Source: Aurantimonas marina
GTDB taxonomy: Bacteria; Pseudomonadota; Alphaproteobacteria; Rhizobiales; Rhizobiaceae
Length of the DNA: 64,000 nucleotides
NCBI RefSeq assembly: GCF_017183135.1
Contig: NZ_JADDXW010000013.1
Location: 62,001-126,000, forward strand
Direction of reading: 5' to 3'
Positions 55,139 through 63,666 of the stretch are shown piece by piece. Positions within the stretch are counted from its first letter, which is position 1, and each line of letters begins with the position of its first letter. The notes below the pieces were generated by a model, which saw nothing but the letters and a program-made list of their open reading frames with translations, was not told the DNA's origin and did not search any database. Position numbers and translations under genes: made by a program.

Positions 55139-56539
55139 ATGTCCGAGAATTTTGCCGCCTTCCTTTATCTCGTCTCCGGCGTCCTGTTCATCCTCGCGCT
55201 GAGGGGCCTGTCGCACCCGACCACCAGCCGCCAGGGCAATCTTTACGGCATGGTGGGTATGGGGATCGCCATCCTCACCACGCTGCTGTTGGCCGGCCCG
55301 TCCTTCGGTGGGCTGGTGCTGATCGTCCTCGGCATCGCCATTGGCGGTGGCGTCGGCGCGGTGACCGCCAAGCGCATCCCGATGACGGCGATGCCGCAGC
55401 TCGTCGCAGCCTTCCACAGCCTCGTCGGCTTGGCGGCCGTGATGGTCGCCGCCGCGGCGCTCTACGCGCCGGAAGCGATCGGCATCGGCACGGTCGGCGA
55501 TATCCACGCCCAGGCGCTAGTGGAAATGTCGATCGGCGTCGCCATCGGCGCCGTCACCTTCACCGGCTCGGTCATCGCCTTCCTGAAGCTCGACGGACGC
55601 ATGAGCGGCAAACCGATCATGTTGCCGCAACGCCATCTCATCAACATCGCTCTCGGCGTTGCGCTGGTCGTGCTGGTGGTGGCCTTCGCGATCACCCAGA
55701 GCTATCTCCTGTTCTGGCTCATCGTCATCGTCGCGCTGGTGCTAGGCGTATTGCTGATCGTCCCGATTGGCGGCGCCGACATGCCTGTCGTCGTCTCGAT
55801 GCTGAACTCCTATTCGGGTTGGGCGGCCGCCGGCATCGGCTTCACGCTGCAGAATCTGGCGTTGATCATTACCGGTGCGCTGGTGGGATCATCCGGCGCG
55901 ATCCTCTCCTACATCATGTGCAAGGGCATGAACCGGTCCTTCATTTCGGTCATTCTCGGTGGCTTCGGCGGCGAGAGCGGGCCGTCGGGCGCCGACGATC
56001 TCGGCGATCGCACGGTCAAGCAGGGCTCGGCCGAAGACGCGGCATATCTGATGAAGAACGCCGGCCGGGTCATCATCGTGCCGGGCTACGGCATGGCGGT
56101 GGCGCAGGCTCAGCACGCGCTGCGCGAGATGGTCGACAAGCTCAAGGACGAGGGCGTCGATGTGAAATACGCCATTCATCCGGTGGCGGGTCGCATGCCG
56201 GGGCACATGAACGTGCTCCTGGCCGAGGCCAACGTGCCCTATGACGACGTGTTCGAGCTCGAGGACATCAACTCGGAGTTCGCCCAGACCGACGTCGCCT
56301 TCGTTATCGGCGCCAACGACGTGACCAACCCGTCGGCGCGCGACGACAAGGCCTCGCCGATCTACGGCATGCCGATCCTCAACGTCGACCAGGCGAAGAC
56401 TTGCCTGTTCATCAAGCGTTCGCTGGCGTCGGGCTATGCCGGCATCGACAATACGTTGTTCTACAAGGACAACACGATGATGCTGTTCTCCGACGCCAAG
56501 AAGATGGTCGAGGACATCGTCAAGGCGCTTGCCGACTGA
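55139..56539 (+). CDS. pntB: NAD(P) transhydrogenase subunit beta
   Basis: A 466-residue subunit with about nine transmembrane helices (residues 1-265), then the NADP(H)-binding dIII domain. Recognisable parts are TSRQGNLYGMVGMGIAILTT, MPQLVAAFHSLVGLAAVMVA, the nucleotide motif VIIVPGYGMAVAQAQHALRE, AIHPVAGRMPGHMNVLLAEA and VIGANDVTNPSARDDKASPI. Protons cross between this subunit's membrane domain and PntAB to drive hydride transfer to NADP+. ATG 55139 follows GAGGCGG. A strong bidirectional terminator at 56589-56620 ends the operon. Confidence 0.97.
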   Translation: MSENFAAFLYLVSGVLFILALRGLSHPTTSRQGNLYGMVGMGIAILTTLLLAGPSFGGLVLIVLGIAIGGGVGAVTAKRIPMTAMPQLVAAFHSLVGLAAVMVAAAALYAPEAIGIGTVGDIHAQALVEMSIGVAIGAVTFTGSVIAFLKLDGRMSGKPIMLPQRHLINIALGVALVVLVVAFAITQSYLLFWLIVIVALVLGVLLIVPIGGADMPVVVSMLNSYSGWAAAGIGFTLQNLALIITGALVGSSGAILSYIMCKGMNRSFISVILGGFGGESGPSGADDLGDRTVKQGSAEDAAYLMKNAGRVIIVPGYGMAVAQAQHALREMVDKLKDEGVDVKYAIHPVAGRMPGHMNVLLAEANVPYDDVFELEDINSEFAQTDVAFVIGANDVTNPSARDDKASPIYGMPILNVDQAKTCLFIKRSLASGYAGIDNTLFYKDNTMMLFSDAKKMVEDIVKALAD

Positions 56540-56588
56540 CCAAGACGTTGATCCGCCGGGGCATCGCCCCTGCTGTTTCGCTTTCATG

Positions 56589-56620
56589 AAAAAGGCCTGC
56601 CGGGTGTGGCAGGCCTTTTT
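56589..56620. terminator. Bidirectional rho-independent terminator
   Basis: AAAAAGGCCTGCC pairs perfectly over 13 bp with GGCAGGCCTTTTT across the loop GGGTGT. The A-run on one side and T-run on the other make it work in both directions. It lies between the pntB stop (56539) and the convergent DUF992 gene stop (56657). Confidence 0.93.
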
Positions 56621-56656
56621 CGTTTCGGCCGGGACCTTTGCCGCGGCGACCGGGTC

Positions 56657-57193
56657 TTATTTCGACTGCGGCTCGACAGGGACGACAACGGCGGCCGGCG
56701 GCGTGGCCACGGCAACGGCCGGCGCGAGCGTGAACTTCGCTACGCCGAGGGCTGCGTTGATGCCTTCCTGGGCCTGCAAGCTCACCGGCTGCAGCGAGAA
56801 GCTGTCGTTATTGCCGCCGACCAGGACACTGGTACCGCCGCCGACAACGACGGACGCGTCAGCCGTCGCACCGACATAAGTACCAGCCAAGCTGTTCGGC
56901 GTGTATGGGGTACCGTCCGCGGAGACGACCGCCCAGGTCATCACGGTGCGGCCAGTAACGCCGACGTCAAGGCCGAACTTGTCGAGCGTCGCCGCATAGA
57001 GTTCAGGCGCGCCGCCCTCAGCGGGCGTGAATTCGCAGACGAGGTTGTCGGTCGAGCCGACAATGAAGCCGGTCGAGCCGTCGCTGTTGCAGCCAAGCAC
57101 GCCGACCTTGGTTTCAGCGGACGCGCCGGAGGCGAGCAGCGGGGTCGTGGCGACGGCGGCGGCAAGCGCCAGCGAGGATAAAATGGTCTTCAT
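56657..57193 (-). CDS. DUF992-family secreted protein
   Basis: A 178-residue protein with a signal peptide (KTILSSLALAAAVATTPLLA, cleavage near GASAETK) and a beta-rich domain of the DUF992 kind: KVGVLGCNSDGSTGFIVGST, VCEFTPAEGGAPELYAAT and GTYVGATADASVVVGGGTSV with a NDSFSLQPVSLQAQEG strand. It has two Cys that could form a disulfide. DUF992 proteins are small periplasmic proteins of unknown function common in Rhizobiales. ATG 57193 follows GGACCGTCC; an in-frame start nine codons earlier would spoil the signal. The tail is rich in Pro, Val and Ala. Confidence 0.82.
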   Translation of the reverse strand: MKTILSSLALAAAVATTPLLASGASAETKVGVLGCNSDGSTGFIVGSTDNLVCEFTPAEGGAPELYAATLDKFGLDVGVTGRTVMTWAVVSADGTPYTPNSLAGTYVGATADASVVVGGGTSVLVGGNNDSFSLQPVSLQAQEGINAALGVAKFTLAPAVAVATPPAAVVVPVEPQSK

Positions 57194-57390
57194 GGGACGG
57201 TCCTTTCGTGGGTTGTCCACTTTCGGGGGAGAAAGTCATGGTGCGTCGCGAAGTTCCCCTCCGCCGCGTTTCTTTTCAGCCGAGACCCAGGCGCGGCGTA
57301 CCGACGATGCGCCCGGCGGCGGCATGCCTGCGCTTGCCTGGCGGGCGAAAATCATGGTCTCCTAAAGGAAGAATAAGCGAGAGCGCCGCG

Positions 57391-59220
57391 ATGAATGAAA
57401 AGCAGGAGAAGCCGGCGGCGGCTAAACGCCAAGCCGTAATTGTCATCCATGGCATGGGCGAGCAGCGCCCGATGGCCACGCTGCGGTCCTTCGTCGAGGC
57501 GGTGCTGGGCTCCGATGCAAAGCAAGCGGACGGAAAATCCGCATTCTGGATCGTGCCGGATTCGCGCACCGGCTCCGCCGAGCTCGCCCGCATCACCACG
57601 CCCGCGGATGCAAACGGCGTTCGCACCGACTTCTACGAGTTCTACTGGGCCGACATCATGCAGGGCACGACGCTGCAGCATCTGCGGGCTTGGATCTTCG
57701 GTCTGCTATTGCGCTGGCCGCATCATGTGCCGCGCGATGTGTGGTGGGCATGGCTTTGGTTGTGGACCGGCACGCTGGTCGCCGTCGCTCTGGCGGCCGG
57801 CGGGCTTTTCGGATTGATCGATTCGGGCCCGGCCGAGGCGGCTCCGGAGGTGGTCTCGCCGTTGTGGCCGGCGGCCGTCGGAATCGCCGTCGCACTGCTT
57901 GCGGCCGGCGTGTTGCTGTATTTTCTATGGGAACGTCTGTCCGGCGAACCAAGGGCGACGGAGCTGTCCTACCACTTCGCCGGCGGCGCAGCCGTGCTCG
58001 TCTTCGCCGGCATCGCCTTTCTACTTCCATGGCAATCCATCCTGACCTTGAGCGTCGGTATGCTCGTGTTGTCGACGGTGATCGGCGTTCTCGTCCACCA
58101 ACTCGTCGTGCCTTATCTTGGCGACGTCGCCCGTTATGTGCGAACCGAACCCGACACGGTGGGAAAACGCAGAGATATACGCGAGCGGGGGCTGGCGCTG
58201 CTCAGAGCGCTGCACCGCGAGGCCCCGCCGGCGACGCCGAAGGAAGGCGAGGGCGCGGATGCGACAGACGACGATGGCGCCGAGACCGAACGCTATGAAC
58301 GCATCGTCGTCGTCGGCCACAGCCTCGGGGCCATCATCGCCTACGATCTGCTGCGGCTGTTCTGGCTGGAAGCCGGTCCGAACCGGGACCACCCGATGGG
58401 ATTGCAGGTCCACGAGGCATTCGACGCCCTCGTTGCTTTCCTCGAAACAGAACCGGATTTGCACGATGAGCGCGAGCTCTCGGTCTACCGGAATTTTCAG
58501 CGCGCGGTTTCGCGCGCCATGGCGGCCGAGCGGACGAAAGTTTTGCCGGGCGCTCCGGTGGACCCCGGAAAGGGGCCGCTGTTCTGGCGTATCAGCGATC
58601 TGGTAACCCTCGGTAACCCGCTGACCCACGCCGAGTTCCTGCTCGCCCGCGATGTCGATCGCCTTGCGCGACTCGTCGAGGAGCGGCAGATCGCGACGTC
58701 GCCGCCACTGCCCGTCGAGGGACGCGATTTCCGCTACCGACTGGATGATCACCGCCTGCATGTGTTGCGTGAGATCGAACAGCCTCTCGGCCTTCCCCAT
58801 CACGCCGCCATGTTCGCGGCGACGCGCTGGACGAATATCTACGACCGCCACTCCAAGGTGCTGCTGGGTGACATCGTGTCAGGACCGGTCCAGAACGAAC
58901 CGGCGACCACCGTTCTGTCCGAGATGGATGCGGCGGTGGAGCCGGGCATGGGGCTCGGGATCCGCGATCGCCATGTCCGGATTCGCCGGCGCAAGCCCTT
59001 AATTCCGGGGTTGGGACGGCTTTTTACGCACACGCTCTACTGGGATTGCGAGGCGGAAGGAATACTGGTTTGCGGCGACATCGGCCCGGCCTATCGCGCC
59101 GCCAGTCCGCACCCAAGGCAGCACGTCGCGGTCTTGCGGGAGGCGATGGCCTTGGACGAACCGCTGGTCGCTGAGCCGCCTGTTCTTCGGTCCGCGCCGC
59201 TGCGGCACGCGGAGGTGTAG
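57391..59220 (+). CDS. Membrane-anchored alpha/beta-hydrolase-like protein
   Basis: A 609-residue protein with a hydrolase-type start (VIVIHGMGEQRPMATLRSFV, residues about 16-35) and the nucleophile motif VVGHSLGAIIAYDLL at about 310, both typical of lipase/esterase folds. Between them lie four hydrophobic segments (about residues 120-250), which anchor the enzyme in the inner membrane. The C-terminal half has no signal, but TLGNPLTHAEFLLAR and a probable catalytic His region near HRLHVLREI are visible. It should be a cytoplasmic-facing lipase or thioesterase; the substrate is unknown. Start ATG 57391 has GAGAG upstream; longer in-frame openings lack similarity. Confidence 0.78.
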   Translation: MNEKQEKPAAAKRQAVIVIHGMGEQRPMATLRSFVEAVLGSDAKQADGKSAFWIVPDSRTGSAELARITTPADANGVRTDFYEFYWADIMQGTTLQHLRAWIFGLLLRWPHHVPRDVWWAWLWLWTGTLVAVALAAGGLFGLIDSGPAEAAPEVVSPLWPAAVGIAVALLAAGVLLYFLWERLSGEPRATELSYHFAGGAAVLVFAGIAFLLPWQSILTLSVGMLVLSTVIGVLVHQLVVPYLGDVARYVRTEPDTVGKRRDIRERGLALLRALHREAPPATPKEGEGADATDDDGAETERYERIVVVGHSLGAIIAYDLLRLFWLEAGPNRDHPMGLQVHEAFDALVAFLETEPDLHDERELSVYRNFQRAVSRAMAAERTKVLPGAPVDPGKGPLFWRISDLVTLGNPLTHAEFLLARDVDRLARLVEERQIATSPPLPVEGRDFRYRLDDHRLHVLREIEQPLGLPHHAAMFAATRWTNIYDRHSKVLLGDIVSGPVQNEPATTVLSEMDAAVEPGMGLGIRDRHVRIRRRKPLIPGLGRLFTHTLYWDCEAEGILVCGDIGPAYRAASPHPRQHVAVLREAMALDEPLVAEPPVLRSAPLRHAEV

Positions 59221-59248
59221 CGCTTCGTCCGAGCGGTTCCAGTCTCGC

Positions 59249-60163
59249 TCAGGCGCCGCCTCTGGTGCGCGCCATGCCGTCCTTGGCCGGCTGGTATTTC
59301 GGATCGAGCTGCGCGGCGCGGGAATAGGACTTTAAGGCCCGCCCACGATCGCCTTTGCGTTCGTAGACCAGCGCCTGGTTGGTCCAGTACTCGGCCTTCT
59401 TGTCGTCAAGCTTCAGCGCCGCATTGAAATCGGTGAAGGCGTTTTCCTCGTCGCCGAGCGCGAGATAGGAGACGCCGCGCCCGGAATAAGGCTCGGGCGC
59501 TGTGGCCTGCAACGAAATCGCCGTCGAAAAATCCTCGATCGCCTGTTTGTGCTGGCCGTCGATCTGATAGAGCAGGCCGCGGTTATGATAGGCGCGCGGG
59601 TCGGTCGTGTTCAGGTCGATCGCCCGCTGGAAATCGATGAGCGCCTCACGATTGCGGCCGGCGACCCGGTAGACGTTGCCGCGTCCGATATAGGCCGAAT
59701 CGTAGTTCGGATTGATCTGAAGTGCGGCGCTGTAGTCCTGGACAGCCTTAGACGGCTGGTTGGTCTGGCGGTAGACGAGCGCGCGGTTGGCGTAGGCCTG
59801 ATAGAAATTCGGGTCGAGCTGGAGGGCGGTCGTGAAGTCCTGGATGGCCGCGTCGTATTTCCCGGCGCGGCCATAGGCCGTACCCCGCACGTTGAGGGCT
59901 TCCGGATCGCGGGGATTGGCGCTGACGGTCTGGGTCAGCGAAGCGATGTTCTGGTCGAGCCCCTGATTTTGATCGAGAGCGATCGCTGTGACGGCCGGTC
60001 CGTCCGATGTTGACTGGCACGCAGCGAGAACCGTCATCAGGCCGAGCACCGCAGCGGTGCGCAAAGTCGTTTGCGCGACACGCCCCCCCGGTTCGATGGC
60101 CGTGGGGCGTGTAATCGGACCGCGTGCGAACGCACGGGTGACAAGGCTCAGAGGCTGCAGCAT
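59249..60163 (-). CDS. TPR-repeat lipoprotein (NlpI-like)
   Basis: A 304-residue protein with a lipobox L-A-A-C at Cys49 behind a long N-terminal region, then about six tetratricopeptide repeats (for example NVRGTAYGRAGKYDAAIQDF, ANRALVYRQTNQPSKAVQDY, HNRGLLYQIDGQHKQAIEDF, NQALVYERKGDRGRALKSYS). TPR lipoproteins act as scaffolds for envelope proteins. If the start is ATG 60163, the n-region before the lipobox is about 35 residues, which is long; a start further in, such as TTG near residue 34, would give a normal signal. It is convergent with the lipase-like gene. Confidence 0.87.
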   Translation of the reverse strand: MLQPLSLVTRAFARGPITRPTAIEPGGRVAQTTLRTAAVLGLMTVLAACQSTSDGPAVTAIALDQNQGLDQNIASLTQTVSANPRDPEALNVRGTAYGRAGKYDAAIQDFTTALQLDPNFYQAYANRALVYRQTNQPSKAVQDYSAALQINPNYDSAYIGRGNVYRVAGRNREALIDFQRAIDLNTTDPRAYHNRGLLYQIDGQHKQAIEDFSTAISLQATAPEPYSGRGVSYLALGDEENAFTDFNAALKLDDKKAEYWTNQALVYERKGDRGRALKSYSRAAQLDPKYQPAKDGMARTRGGA

Positions 60164-60348
60164 CGATGAATTGTTCCCTCGAGAGACGAATCAGGCGGGG
60201 CCGTCGTCCACATGACCAGCTCGGACCGCATGGGCCGGATCGATCTTATGGACTCTTGCGGACTCATACGCAAAGAGGCGGCAGGCTCGCGCCCCGACCG
60301 CCTCCGTTACAACCTCAAATCGCCGAAAGAATGGCGGGCCAAAGCCCT

Positions 60349-60573
60349 TTATTGGCTGCGGCCGCCGCTCATCAGACCTTCACGCTGGGCCTGCTTGCGC
60401 GCCAGCTTGCGGGCGCGGCGGACGGCCTCGGCCTTTTCCCGGGCCCGCTTCTCAGAGGGTTTCTCGAAGAAATTGCGCATTTTCATTTCGCGAAAGATGC
60501 CCTCGCGCTGCATTTTCTTCTTGAGGGCGCGAAGGGCTTGGTCGACGTTGTTGTCGCGGACAGATACCTGCAC
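60349..60573 (-). CDS. rpsU: 30S ribosomal protein S21
   Basis: A 74-residue, strongly basic ribosomal protein: [20 protein letters not shown] and [16 protein letters not shown] followed by an Arg/Ala-rich helix ([12 protein letters not shown]), the standard alphaproteobacterial S21. It binds near the decoding site of the small subunit and helps initiation. It starts at GTG 60573, after GGAACATCCA; no ATG is in the right place. The gene has its own promoter space (299 bp with no other gene) and is not linked to other ribosomal genes, as usual for this one. Confidence 0.95.
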   Translation of the reverse strand: MQVSVRDNNVDQALRALKKKMQREGIFREMKMRNFFEKPSEKRAREKAEAVRRARKLARKQAQREGLMSGGRSQ

Positions 60574-60872
60574 TGGATGTTCCGTTTCTGGCGTGTGGCG
60601 GGCTGTGGTTTGCAGAACAGATCGAAGATTACAACGAACAATGCTTCGAATTCGGCAGCCCCTTAGCAGATTGGGCGACTACTGTCGAGATGTGGCGAAA
60701 CGTGGCTGAGGTCCGGCCTCGGAGGCTCTCAAGGCGCGCATCCGGGGCGCTGAGCGATGGAACCTTGCTATCGCGGCGCGGTTTCCAGCGCGATCGATGA
60801 TAGGGTCGACGACGACGGTCACTTGACTGCACGTCCGGAAAAAAAGTTGCGAGCGAAAGGCGGTTGAACGAC

Positions 60873-61778
60873 ATGAACGAAATCAGGCGGGAAAGATCAG
60901 CGGTCGTCGCGACGGACGGCCGCAGGCGGATATCCTGGGGCGCGATTATCGCCGGTGCGCTGTTGGCACTAGCCATCCAGTTCATGTTGGGGTTGCTCGG
61001 GCTTGGCATCGGGCTCGCGACGATCGATCCGCAAGGCGCGGAGAGCTTCGATCCCAACAGCTTTGCGTCCGTCGGGGGTTTATGGACCATTGCCGTCGTG
61101 TTGATCGGCCTGTTCGTCGGCGCCTATGCTGCCGGTCGGCTTTCGGGCAGCCTTACGCGGATCGATGCCATCCTCCACGGCGTTGTCACCTGGGCGACGT
61201 CGACGCTTTTCGTGGTCTTTCTTCTGACCACAGGCGCTTCGGCTGTGGTCGGCGCCGCTTTTGGGGTGATCGGCGGCTCGATCCAGGGTCTGTCGGCGGC
61301 GGCCGCAACGGTTGCTCCCGAAACGACTTCTACGTTGCGGCGAGACGCAGAAGAAGCATTGCGGCGCGGTGGCGGAGCATCGCGACCGCCCGCCGACTCG
61401 GCTGACGAGGCGGATGTGCCGGTGATCGGCGAGACTCAGCCGGTGCCCGTCGAGCAGGATTCGGCCGCAACCTCCATTGGGACCGTACTCGCCGGGCTCG
61501 GCGAACAGGCAACGCCCCAGCAGCGCCAGGCAGCCAGCCAAGCGATCGCGCGCCAGGCCGGAATCTCCCAACAGGAGGCCCAGCAGCGGCTGCAGCAACT
61601 CCAGCAGGCCTATGACAGTGCCAAGCGTGAGGCCCGCGTCGCCGCCGATGCCGCAGCCCGCGCGGTGACCGCCGCCTCGTTCGCGGCATTCGTCGCACTG
61701 GCTCTCGGTCTGACCGTTGGCGCGCTCGGAGGTCTCGTAGGGCGCCCCAGAGGATTGCCTGTCGCCGGCCGGGTCTGA
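60873..61778 (+). CDS. Conserved membrane protein of unknown function
   Basis: A 301-residue membrane protein that I do not assign to a named family. Helix 1 (WGAIIAGALLALAIQFMLGL) follows a basic N-terminus; two more hydrophobic segments (WTIAVVLIGLFVGAYAAGRL and FVVFLLTTGASAVVGAAFGV) and a final C-terminal helix (AASFAAFVALALGLTVGALG) bracket a long Ala/Gln/Glu-rich hydrophilic middle part (about residues 155-255) with a QQEAQQRLQQLQQAYDSAKR coiled coil. ATG 60873 is used; a TTG three codons earlier has the better-spaced ribosome binding site. Function unknown; stress or envelope roles are only guesses. Confidence 0.75.
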   Translation: MNEIRRERSAVVATDGRRRISWGAIIAGALLALAIQFMLGLLGLGIGLATIDPQGAESFDPNSFASVGGLWTIAVVLIGLFVGAYAAGRLSGSLTRIDAILHGVVTWATSTLFVVFLLTTGASAVVGAAFGVIGGSIQGLSAAAATVAPETTSTLRRDAEEALRRGGGASRPPADSADEADVPVIGETQPVPVEQDSAATSIGTVLAGLGEQATPQQRQAASQAIARQAGISQQEAQQRLQQLQQAYDSAKREARVAADAAARAVTAASFAAFVALALGLTVGALGGLVGRPRGLPVAGRV

Positions 61779-62020
61779 TCGGGGAACGCAGTTCGAAGAG
61801 TGGAAGCAGGCGGGCGCGGGCTGCCGTGCCTGCTTCGACCGTGCGTCACCGGTTGTCGCGATTCGAGCATGGTGACGCCCCATCCGCGATAAACATCGAT
61901 GGCGATGCGATGACCGCTGACGATCCGGGGTCGGGGCAGGTTGCCGGAGGCGGCGGCGGGGCGCTACACCAGAGCGAGCCATCGTCGAACGACACCAGGT
62001 TTTAGGACGCGAGGCGCAGG

Positions 62021-63274
62021 ATGCGGAAATTTTCGGCCTTTGCCATTGCACGCGAGGCGATACGCGGTCATTCCGGCTGGGGCGAGCAGTGGGCATCGCC
62101 CGAACCGCGCCGCCAGTATGAGGTGGTCATCGTCGGGGCGGGCGGGCATGGCCTCGCCACCGCCTACTACCTTGCCAAGGAGCACGGCATCACCGACGTC
62201 GCGGTGATCGAAAAGGGCTGGCTCGGCGGCGGCAACACCGGCCGCAACACCACGATCATCCGCTCCAACTATCTCTACGACGAATCGGCGGCGCTCTACG
62301 ACCATGCGGTGAAGCTTTGGGAAGGGCTGAGCCAGGACCTCAATTACAACGTCATGTTTTCCCCGCGCGGCGTCCTGATGCTGTCGCACAACGTCCACGA
62401 CGTGCAGGTCGCCAAGCGCCACGTCCATTCCAACCGCCTCAATGGCGTCGACAACGAGTGGCTGACGCCGGAAGCGTGCAAGGCCTATTGCCCGCCGCTG
62501 AACATCTCCAAGGACACCCGCTATCCGGTGGTCGGCGGCGCGCTGCAGAGGCGTGGCGGCACGGCCCGCCACGATGCGGTCGCCTGGGGTTATGCCCGGG
62601 CGGCGTCGGCGCGCGGTATCCACGTCATCCAGAATACCGCCGTCACCGGCATAAGGCGCGGCGCCGACGGGTCTGTGGCCGGCGTCGAGACGACGCGCGG
62701 CTTCATCGGCGCGAAGAAGATCGGCGTCGTCGCGGCCGGCAACACCTCGGTGGTCATGGACATGGCCGGCGTCCGGATGCCGATCGAGAGCTTTCCGCTG
62801 CAGGCGCTGGTCTCGGAACCGGTCAAGCCGTGTTTTCCCTGCGTGGTCATGTCGAACACCGTCCACGCCTATGTCTCCCAGTCGGACAAGGGCGAACTCG
62901 TCATCGGCGCCGGCACCGACCAATATCCCTCCTATTCGCAGACCGGCAGCCTGCACATCCTCAACCACACGGTCGACGCGATTTCGGAGATGTTTCCGAT
63001 GTTCCGCCGCATGCGCATGCTGCGCTCCTGGGGTGGTATCGTCGACGTGACGCCCGACCGCTCGCCGATCCTGTCGAAGACGCCGGTCAAGGGGCTTTAC
63101 GTGAATTGCGGGTGGGGCACCGGCGGCTTCAAGGCGACGCCCGGTTCCGGCCACGTCTTCGCCCACACCATCGCCCGTGACGAGCCGCACAGGATCAACG
63201 CCGCCTTCAGCCTCGATCGCTTTGAGACGGGCCGCTTCATCGACGAGGCGGCGGCGGCCGCCGTCGCGCACTGA
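62021..63274 (+). CDS. soxB: Sarcosine oxidase subunit beta
   Basis: A 417-residue flavoprotein subunit. The FAD motif VVIVGAGGHGLATAYYLAKE is close to the start, and RHDAVAWGYARAASARG contains the His to which FMN is covalently linked in heterotetrameric sarcosine oxidases. C-terminal TPDRSPILSKTPVKGLYVNC and GWGTGGFKATPGSG complete the fold. With subunits delta, alpha and gamma it demethylates sarcosine to glycine, passing the methyl group to tetrahydrofolate and making hydrogen peroxide. ATG 62021 begins MRKFSAFAIAREA, the family start. The next gene is 17 bp away, indicating an operon. Confidence 0.96.
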   Translation: MRKFSAFAIAREAIRGHSGWGEQWASPEPRRQYEVVIVGAGGHGLATAYYLAKEHGITDVAVIEKGWLGGGNTGRNTTIIRSNYLYDESAALYDHAVKLWEGLSQDLNYNVMFSPRGVLMLSHNVHDVQVAKRHVHSNRLNGVDNEWLTPEACKAYCPPLNISKDTRYPVVGGALQRRGGTARHDAVAWGYARAASARGIHVIQNTAVTGIRRGADGSVAGVETTRGFIGAKKIGVVAAGNTSVVMDMAGVRMPIESFPLQALVSEPVKPCFPCVVMSNTVHAYVSQSDKGELVIGAGTDQYPSYSQTGSLHILNHTVDAISEMFPMFRRMRMLRSWGGIVDVTPDRSPILSKTPVKGLYVNCGWGTGGFKATPGSGHVFAHTIARDEPHRINAAFSLDRFETGRFIDEAAAAAVAH

Positions 63275-63291
63275 CCGCAGGGATCGTTTCC

Positions 63292-63666
63292 ATGCTTTTG
63301 ATCCATTGCCCCTACTGCGACGACGACAGGCCGGAACTCGAATTCCGCCACGCCGGCGAGGCGCACATCGCGCGACCGGCCGCGGATGGGGAACCGGGAC
63401 GCGCCGTTGCCGACGCGCTCTATTTGCGCACCAACAATCGCGGCGTGGTGTTCGAGCGCTGGCGCCATGTCCATGGCTGCGGACGCTTCTTCAACGCCGC
63501 ACGGCACTCGGTGTCGGACAAGTTCCTGGCGTTCTACGAAACCGGCGCGCCGAAACCGGATCTTGGAAATGAGGTCGATCTGCCGCAAGACCCGCGCGGC
63601 GCCGGGGCGACGCCGGCAACGGTGGGTTTCGATCCGGCTCTGTCGAACGCCGGGGAGGAAGGGTGA
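63292..63666 (+). CDS. soxD: Sarcosine oxidase subunit delta
   Basis: A 124-residue small subunit. The Cys-containing zinc site is visible in LIHCPYCDDDRPELEFRHAG (Cys6 and Cys9) with HVHGCGRFFNAARHSVSDKF supplying the rest. SoxD holds the zinc that stabilises the tetramer. The C-terminal 30 residues are poorly conserved and hydrophilic. The gene lies 17 bp after soxB and its TGA overlaps the ATG of soxA by one base (TGATG), so the three are one coupled operon. The usual order soxB-soxD-soxA is kept. Confidence 0.94.
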   Translation: MLLIHCPYCDDDRPELEFRHAGEAHIARPAADGEPGRAVADALYLRTNNRGVVFERWRHVHGCGRFFNAARHSVSDKFLAFYETGAPKPDLGNEVDLPQDPRGAGATPATVGFDPALSNAGEEG

